Shown one piece after another: positions 6,939 through 11,188 of a stretch of DNA of 11,188 nucleotides (position 1 is the stretch's first letter; each line of letters opens with the position of its first letter). Both the position numbers and the translations under genes were made by a program. Below the pieces are notes generated by a model that was given only the letters and a program-made list of their open reading frames with translations, was not told where the DNA came from and made no database searches. The stretch comes from Acetobacteraceae bacterium (GTDB lineage: Bacteria > Pseudomonadota > Alphaproteobacteria > Acetobacterales > Acetobacteraceae): assembly GCA_947478535.1 (NCBI GenBank), contig CANJXD010000145.1, positions 1 through 11,188 of the forward strand, in the 5' to 3' direction.

Positions 6939-7894
6939 CCCCGCTCCTGTCGATACAGGGCCTGTCCGTCGCCTTCGGGCCGGTGCAGGTGCTGGACGAG
7001 GTCAGCTTCGAGATCGCGCCGGGGGAGGTGCTGGGCATCGTCGGCGAAAGCGGCAGCGGGAAGTCCATGACGGCGCTCGCCATGATGGGGCTGCTGCCGC
7101 CGGGTGGGCGCATTGCGTCGGGCAGCATCACCTTCGAGGGGGTGGAGATCAGCGCCCTGCCGGAGCGTGAACTCGAGAAGATGCGCGGCGCGCGGATGGC
7201 GATGATCTTCCAGGAACCGATGGCGTCGCTGAACCCGGTGCTGACCATCGGCGAGCAGATCGCGGAAGTGCTGCGCCATCATCGCGGCCTCGATCGCCGG
7301 GCCGCGCATAACGAGGCTGTCAGCCTGCTGAAGCTGGTGGAAATCGCGGCGGCGGAACGGCGGGCGGGGGAGTATCCGCACCAGCTTTCGGGGGGCATGC
7401 GCCAGCGCGCGATGATCGCCATCGCGCTGGCCTGTCGGCCCCGGCTGCTGGTGGCGGATGAACCGACCACGGCGCTGGATGCGACGGTGCAGGCCGGCAT
7501 CCTCGACCTGCTGCGCGGGCTGCGGCAGGAATTCGGCATGGCGGTGCTGCTCATCACCCATGATCTTGGCGTGGTGGCGGATATCTGCGAACGCGTGCTG
7601 GTGATGTATGCCGGGCGGGTGGCGGAAACCGGGCCGGCCGCGGCGATCTTCCGCGACCCCGGCCACCCCTATACCCAGGCGCTGCTGGCGGCGATCCCGC
7701 GCCTGGAAGGCCCGCTCGGCGCGCTGCCGGCCATCGGCGGCGTGGTGCCCTCGCCGGCGGATTTCGCCAGCGGCTGCCGCTTCGCCGCCCGCTGTCCCCA
7801 TGCGATCCCGGCCTGTGATACCGCGCCGCCGGCGCTGCGCCTGCTGGCCGGCGGCACGGCTGCCGCCTGCATCCGCGCGGAGCATGTGGCATGA
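6935..7894 (+). CDS. Dipeptide/oligopeptide ABC transporter ATPase (DppD type)
   Basis: The 319-residue cytosolic ATPase energises the importer together with the next gene's product. Nucleotide-binding motifs are complete: Walker A GESGSGKS (37-44), Q-loop Gln93 in [14 protein letters not shown] signature LSGGMRQR (151-158), Walker B LLVADEP (171-177), D-loop ALD and H-loop His209. The C-terminal oligopeptide-importer domain follows ([12 protein letters not shown] at 244-255, then [13 protein letters not shown]). It holds four cysteines, Cys281, Cys287, Cys294 and Cys312, spaced C-x5-C-x6-C-x17-C, with the same spacing as in the paired ATPase. Cysteines here are common in this family and have been reported to bind a 4Fe-4S cluster in a mycobacterial OppD; that is knowledge of relatives, not shown here. 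The start ATG overlaps the previous stop, and its own TGA overlaps the next ATG (7891-7894). Confidence 0.95.
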   Translation: MTPLLSIQGLSVAFGPVQVLDEVSFEIAPGEVLGIVGESGSGKSMTALAMMGLLPPGGRIASGSITFEGVEISALPERELEKMRGARMAMIFQEPMASLNPVLTIGEQIAEVLRHHRGLDRRAAHNEAVSLLKLVEIAAAERRAGEYPHQLSGGMRQRAMIAIALACRPRLLVADEPTTALDATVQAGILDLLRGLRQEFGMAVLLITHDLGVVADICERVLVMYAGRVAETGPAAAIFRDPGHPYTQALLAAIPRLEGPLGALPAIGGVVPSPADFASGCRFAARCPHAIPACDTAPPALRLLAGGTAAACIRAEHVA

Positions 7895-8844
7895 CGCTGC
7901 TATCGGCGCGCGGGCTGACAAAAACCTTCGCGGGCGGCGTGCGCGCGGTGGATGGCGTGGACCTGTCGCTCGCGGCCGGGGAGACGCTGGGGCTGGTGGG
8001 GGAAAGCGGCTGCGGGAAATCGACGCTGGCGCGGCTGGTGCTGCGGCTGATCGAGCCCGATGGCGGCACGCTGTGCTTTCGCGATGCCGATATCACCCAT
8101 CTGCCGGAACGCGCGATGCGGGCGCTGCGGCGGGACATGGGCGTGGTGTTCCAGGACCCCTTCGGCAGCCTCAATCCGCGCATGACGGTGGCACAGCTTC
8201 TGGCGGAACCGCTGGTGGTGCATGGCATCGGCGATGGCGCGAGCCGCGCCGCGCGGGGGCGGGAATTGCTGGACCTGGTGGGGCTGCTGCCGGAGCATGC
8301 CGCGCGCTACCCCCATGAATTCAGCGGCGGCCAGCGCCAACGCATCGCCATCGCCCGCGCCCTGGCGACGGAGCCCGCCTTCCTCGTCTGCGATGAGCCG
8401 ACGAGCGCGCTCGATGTCTCGATTCAGGCGCAGGTGCTGAACCTGCTGCGGGAGTTGCAGGAAAGGTTGGGGCTGGCCTGCCTGTTCGTCAGCCACAACC
8501 TCGCCGCCGTGCGGCACATGGCCCCACGCGTGGCGGTGATGTATCTCGGCCAGGTGGTGGAGGAAGCCCCGCGGGAGGCGATCTTCGCGGCACCGCTGCA
8601 TCCCTACACCCAGGCGCTGCTGTCAGCGGTGGCGGAACCGGGTGCCGCGCGGCGGACGCGCATCGTGCTGAAGGGGGAAGTGCCGAGCCCCGCCGATCCG
8701 CCTTCGGGCTGCCGCTTCCGCACGCGCTGCCCGCGCGCCGTGGCGCGCTGCGCGGCGGAAGCGCCCATGCTGCTGGAAGGCGCACCGGGGCATCGCGTGG
8801 CGTGCCATTTCCCCGGTGCGCTGACGGAAGCGGAGATCGGGTAG
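7891..8844 (+). CDS. Dipeptide/oligopeptide ABC transporter ATPase (DppF type)
   Basis: The 317-residue cytosolic protein is the second ATPase of the importer. Motifs are Walker A GESGCGKS (37-44), Q-loop Gln88 in [13 protein letters not shown], signature [15 protein letters not shown] (144-158), Walker B FLVCDEP (164-170), [16 protein letters not shown], and H-loop His202 in [17 protein letters not shown] and [11 protein letters not shown] are typical of DppF/OppF. The C-terminal domain has Cys274, Cys280, Cys287 and Cys305 with the same intervals as the DppD-type partner. DppF-type naming rests on [15 protein letters not shown] and DVSIQAQ, which separate it from the DppD-type LSGGMRQR and DATVQA of its neighbour. 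ATG 7891 overlaps the preceding stop. It is the last gene of the unit, and its TAG (8842-8844) lies two bases from the stop of the convergent crotonase gene, with no recognisable terminator between. Confidence 0.95.
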   Translation: MTLLSARGLTKTFAGGVRAVDGVDLSLAAGETLGLVGESGCGKSTLARLVLRLIEPDGGTLCFRDADITHLPERAMRALRRDMGVVFQDPFGSLNPRMTVAQLLAEPLVVHGIGDGASRAARGRELLDLVGLLPEHAARYPHEFSGGQRQRIAIARALATEPAFLVCDEPTSALDVSIQAQVLNLLRELQERLGLACLFVSHNLAAVRHMAPRVAVMYLGQVVEEAPREAIFAAPLHPYTQALLSAVAEPGAARRTRIVLKGEVPSPADPPSGCRFRTRCPRAVARCAAEAPMLLEGAPGHRVACHFPGALTEAEIG

Positions 8845-8846
8845 GC

Positions 8847-9641
8847 TCAGCGTCCCGTGAACTGCGGCGGGCGCTTTTCCATGAAGGCCTTGCGGCCCTC
8901 ATTGTAGTCGTCACTCGCGAAGCAGGCCTTCACCAGCACGTCGCAGGCTTCCGCATTGGCGGCGCCGCGATCCTTCAGCGCCTCGGCCACGATGAACTTC
9001 ACGCTGCCGACCGTCAGCGGCGCATTGCCGGCGATGGTCTTCGCGTAATCCGTGACGAAGGCTTCGAGCGTGTCATTCGGCACCACGCGGTTCACCAGGC
9101 CCATGATCCGCGCATCCTCCGACGACCAGCGCTTGGCCGTGAAGAAGATCTCCTTCGCGAAGGACGGGCCGACGAGATCCACCAGGCGGCGGATGCCGGA
9201 CAGCGGATAGCCGAGGCCGAGCTTGGCCGCCGGCACGCCGAAGCCCGCGGTTTCCCCGCAGATCCGCATGTCGCAGCAGACGGCGAGGGCGGTGCCGCCG
9301 CCGATGCAGTGGCCCTGGATCATCGCGATGGTGGGCTTCGGGCATTCCGCCAGCGCGTCATAGACCTTGGCGGTCTGCGCCTGATAGGCGGCGACGGCGG
9401 CTTCGCCGCTGCGCTCGCTCTCGAACTTCGAGATGTCGGCGCCGGAGACGAAGGCCTTGCCGCCGGCGCCCGTCAGGACGATGACGCGCACCGCCGGATC
9501 GGCCGTGAAATCGGCGAGGATGCGCTCGGCGGCCTGCCACATCTCCATCGAGACGGCGTTGTGCCGCTCCGGGTTGTTGAAGGTCATCCACCCGATGCCA
9601 TCGGCCTTGCGGGCCAGCATCTTTTCCGTGCCGGTATCCAT
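8847..9641 (-). CDS. Enoyl-CoA hydratase/isomerase (crotonase) superfamily protein lacking both hydratase glutamates
   Basis: The 264-residue protein has the crotonase fold signatures: NPERHNAVSMEMW (23-35), VSGADISKF (65-73, oxyanion-hole region), CIGGGTALAVCCDMRI (112-127), FGVPAAKLGLGYPLSG (134-149) and the C-terminal DYNEGRKAFMEKRPPQF. Hydratases carry Glu in GGGxE and in FGxPE; here these are Ala118 and Ala138, so classical hydratase chemistry is unlikely. Tyr145 and the C-terminal EGxxAFxEKRxPxF pattern recall E. coli methylmalonyl-CoA decarboxylase YgfG, from memory of that sequence, though its Glu in the GGxxE position is also replaced. Another lyase, isomerase or decarboxylase role on acyl-CoA is possible. 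I chose ATG 9641 because AGAAGG (9650-9655) lies eight bases upstream; ATG 9647, two residues earlier, would have only two bases of spacing. It follows the CoA-transferase gene by 39 bases, which suggests a shared acyl-CoA pathway. Confidence 0.9.
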   Translation of the reverse strand: MDTGTEKMLARKADGIGWMTFNNPERHNAVSMEMWQAAERILADFTADPAVRVIVLTGAGGKAFVSGADISKFESERSGEAAVAAYQAQTAKVYDALAECPKPTIAMIQGHCIGGGTALAVCCDMRICGETAGFGVPAAKLGLGYPLSGIRRLVDLVGPSFAKEIFFTAKRWSSEDARIMGLVNRVVPNDTLEAFVTDYAKTIAGNAPLTVGSVKFIVAEALKDRGAANAEACDVLVKACFASDDYNEGRKAFMEKRPPQFTGR

Positions 9642-9680
9642 CGTCATATCCTTCTGCGGTGCGAGTGGCGGCCGTTGGTA

Positions 9681-10862
9681 TCAGACGATCTGGCGCGCGC
9701 GGAGGTCGGCTATGGTGGCGGCGTCGTAGCCGAGTTCCGTCAGCACGGCATCGGTATGCTCGCCGAGTTCGGGCGGATGCGTGACGATGGTGGACGGCGT
9801 GCGCGACAGGCCGATGGGCTGGCCGACATAGGCGACGGCGCGCTGCCCGTCATCGAGCGTCTGCGCGATGCCGAGATGCTGGACCTGCGGGTCGGCGAAC
9901 ATCTCATCCACCTTGTAGATCGGGCCGCAGGGCACGCCGGCGTCGTTCAGCGCCGTCACCCAATGGGCGGTGGTGTTGCTGCGCGTCGTCTTGTCCAGCT
10001 CGCCATTCAGCTCATCGCGATGCTGGCTGCGGCCGCCTGCGGTCTTGTAGCGGTCATCGGCCAGCAGGTCGTCGCGGCCGAGGGCGCGGGCGCAGCGTTC
10101 CCAGATCTTGTTGCCGGAGGCGGCGATGTTCATGTAGCCGTCGCTGGTGGTGAAGACGCCGGTGGGGATGGAAGTCGGGTGGTTGTTGCCCGCCTGCTTC
10201 GGCACCTGGCCTTCCATGATCCAGCGGCTGGCCTGGAAATCCAGCATGAAGATCTGCGCCTGCAACAGGGATGACTGCACCCACTGCCCCTTGCCCGACA
10301 CTTCGCGCTCCAGCAGCGCGATGAAGATGCCCTGCGCCGCGAACAGCCCGGCGGTGAGGTCGGCGATCGGGATGCCGACGCGCACCGGGCCCTGGCCCGG
10401 CAGGCCGGTGATGGACATCAGCCCACCCATGCCCTGCGCGATCTGGTCGAAGCCCGGCCGCTTGGCATAGGGGCCATCCTGCCCGAAGCCGCTGATCGAG
10501 GCATAGACGATGCGCGGGTTCACCGCGGCCATCGCCTCGTAGTCGATGCCGAGGCGCGTCTTCACGTCGGGGCGGAAATTCTCGACGATGACATCGGCCG
10601 TCTCGGCCAGCTTCTTGAACAGCGCGACGCCCTCGGGCGACTTCAGGTTCAGCGTCATCGCCCGCTTGTTGCGGTGCAGGTTCTGGAAGTCGGACCCGGC
10701 GCGCGGGCCACCCATCGGGTCCCCCTCATCGAGGGCGGGCGGCATCTCGATCTTGATGACATTGGCCCCCCAATCCGCGAGCTGGCGCACGCAGGTGGGG
10801 CCGGAACGGACGCGGGTCAGGTCCAGCACCGTGAAGCGCGACAGCGCGGTCGAGGCGGGCAT
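9681..10862 (-). CDS. Class III CoA-transferase (CaiB/BaiF family)
   Basis: The 393-residue cytosolic enzyme moves CoA between carboxylic acids, as formyl-CoA transferase and CaiB do. Features are VLDLTRVRSGPTCVRQLADWGANVIKIE (12-39), the GDPMGG loop (47-52), NKRAMTLNLKSPEG (65-78), VIVENFRPDV (91-100), YASISGFGQDGPYAKRPGFD (120-139) and GIPIADLTAGLFAAQGI (163-179). Asp168 in the last motif is the candidate nucleophile that forms the aspartyl-CoA intermediate in the family. GVPCGPIYKVDEMFADPQV (309-327) is the usual C-terminal-domain motif. Length is normal. ATG 10862 is fixed by a perfect AAGGAGG nine bases upstream; the open frame to 10985 overlaps the SDR gene and is dismissed. The acid substrate cannot be named. 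It lies between the SDR and the crotonase genes on one strand. Confidence 0.94.
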   Translation of the reverse strand: MPASTALSRFTVLDLTRVRSGPTCVRQLADWGANVIKIEMPPALDEGDPMGGPRAGSDFQNLHRNKRAMTLNLKSPEGVALFKKLAETADVIVENFRPDVKTRLGIDYEAMAAVNPRIVYASISGFGQDGPYAKRPGFDQIAQGMGGLMSITGLPGQGPVRVGIPIADLTAGLFAAQGIFIALLEREVSGKGQWVQSSLLQAQIFMLDFQASRWIMEGQVPKQAGNNHPTSIPTGVFTTSDGYMNIAASGNKIWERCARALGRDDLLADDRYKTAGGRSQHRDELNGELDKTTRSNTTAHWVTALNDAGVPCGPIYKVDEMFADPQVQHLGIAQTLDDGQRAVAYVGQPIGLSRTPSTIVTHPPELGEHTDAVLTELGYDAATIADLRARQIV

Positions 10863-10871
10863 GGGGGGAAT

Positions 10872-10878
10872 CCTCCTT
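10872..10878 (-). promoter_or_regulatory. Consensus ribosome binding site of the CoA-transferase gene
   Basis: On the minus strand this reads AAGGAGG, a full match to the anti-Shine-Dalgarno complement, nine bases before the ATG at 10862-10860. It is the strongest ribosome site in the window, suggesting that the CoA-transferase is translated efficiently and independently of the upstream SDR gene, 82 bases away. I see no U-tract terminator in that 82-base gap. The gap's GC-rich inverted sequence (CGCGCTGGCGCG) is too short to call one. Confidence 0.75.
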
Positions 10879-10944
10879 GGGCGGGGCGTGCTTATCACCT
10901 GCGCCGTGTCGCGCAAGGCGTGCCGCGCCAGCGCGCGGGGGGTG

Positions 10945-11188
10945 TCAGGTCGGGGCGAGGCCAACGGTGAGGCCACCGCAGACATACATCACCTGCCCCG
11001 TGACGAAGCCGGAGCGTTCATCGAGGAAGAAGTGGACGGCATTGGCCACATCCTCCGGCTGCCCGAAGCGGCGGACGGGGATGCCCTCGATGATGGCGCG
11101 GGTCTTCGGGCTGTTGTCGGGGTTGGCGCGGCGGAACAGCTCCGTCGCGATCGGGCCGGGGCCGATCGCGTTGACCGTGATGCCATCC
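10945..11188 (-). CDS. SDR-family oxidoreductase, C-terminal part (cut by right edge)
   Basis: The last 80 residues of a classical short-chain dehydrogenase/reductase are present; the N-terminal cofactor-binding and catalytic parts lie beyond the right edge. What remains is the diagnostic C-terminal half: ITVNAIGPGPIATELF (visible residues 3-18, the PG motif region), VRRFGQPEDVANAVHFFLD (38-56) and GFVTGQVMYVCGG (60-72), ending LTVGLAPT. These enzymes use NAD(P)(H) to oxidise or reduce alcohols or ketones, in the cytosol. In most members VDGG precedes the end; here it is VCGG, a small departure seen in some family members. It is upstream of, and on the same strand as, the CoA-transferase and crotonase genes, so a role in a shared acyl-CoA or hydroxy-acid route is plausible but unproven. 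Confidence 0.9.
   Translation of the reverse strand, partial: DGITVNAIGPGPIATELFRRANPDNSPKTRAIIEGIPVRRFGQPEDVANAVHFFLDERSGFVTGQVMYVCGGLTVGLAPT

Noticed and set aside
8802..10274. A 490-codon plus-strand open frame.
   Set aside because: It is antisense to the crotonase and CoA-transferase genes, both of which have full family signatures. The plus-strand product is His-, Arg- and Gly-rich without domains.
10863..10944. A possible transcription terminator between the SDR and CoA-transferase genes.
   Set aside because: The gap contains a short GC inverted sequence, but the stem is only four or five pairs and no run of U follows on the minus strand.
1..11188. Mobile elements, CRISPR repeats, tRNA or riboswitch structures.
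   Set aside because: Coding genes fill nearly the whole window. The largest gaps are 89 and 82 bases, and I saw no transposase motif, terminal repeats, regularly spaced repeats or tRNA-like cloverleaf.

Overview
The window is GC-rich, densely packed bacterial DNA with no rRNA, tRNA, insertion sequence, CRISPR array or phage gene. Several features suggest an alphaproteobacterium of the Acetobacteraceae (Roseomonas-like) type: the base composition, the many 1-11 base gene overlaps, and a lone Bug/TctC-type binding protein beside MmgE/PrpD, CaiB and dipeptide-ABC genes. This placement is an inference from gene content. No marker gene is present.

There are three transcription units. (A) A leftward unit, 3500 down to beyond base 1, encodes an AstE/AspA-type zinc deacylase, a class II aldolase/adducin-family enzyme, a Bug-family solute-binding protein and an MmgE/PrpD-family protein cut by the left edge. 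(B) A rightward unit, 3590 to 8844, is a complete dipeptide/oligopeptide-type ABC importer: binding protein, two permeases and two ATPases. A and B diverge from an 89-base region (3501-3589), which is the only obvious control region. (C) A leftward unit enters from the right edge. It encodes the C-terminal end of an SDR oxidoreductase, a class III (CaiB/BaiF) CoA-transferase and a crotonase-superfamily protein, and ends 2 bases from the end of unit B.

Read together, unit B would import a small peptide-like or amide-bearing solute, and unit A would supply an amide-bond hydrolase and carbon-skeleton enzymes for it. This is the common arrangement of a divergent transporter/catabolic locus. Unit C would activate a carboxylic acid as its CoA thioester and process it. 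The substrate cannot be read from the sequence. No regulator gene lies in the window.

The points most worth a second look are: the crotonase has Ala at both positions where hydratases carry catalytic Glu; the two ATPases carry an identically spaced four-cysteine motif at their C termini; the only two CTAG sites I could find in the window are GGCTAGC copies 61 bases apart bracketing the divergent control region; and units B and C converge with almost no spacer. I see no clear evidence of an entirely new system. The genes belong to known families in an accessory catabolic arrangement.
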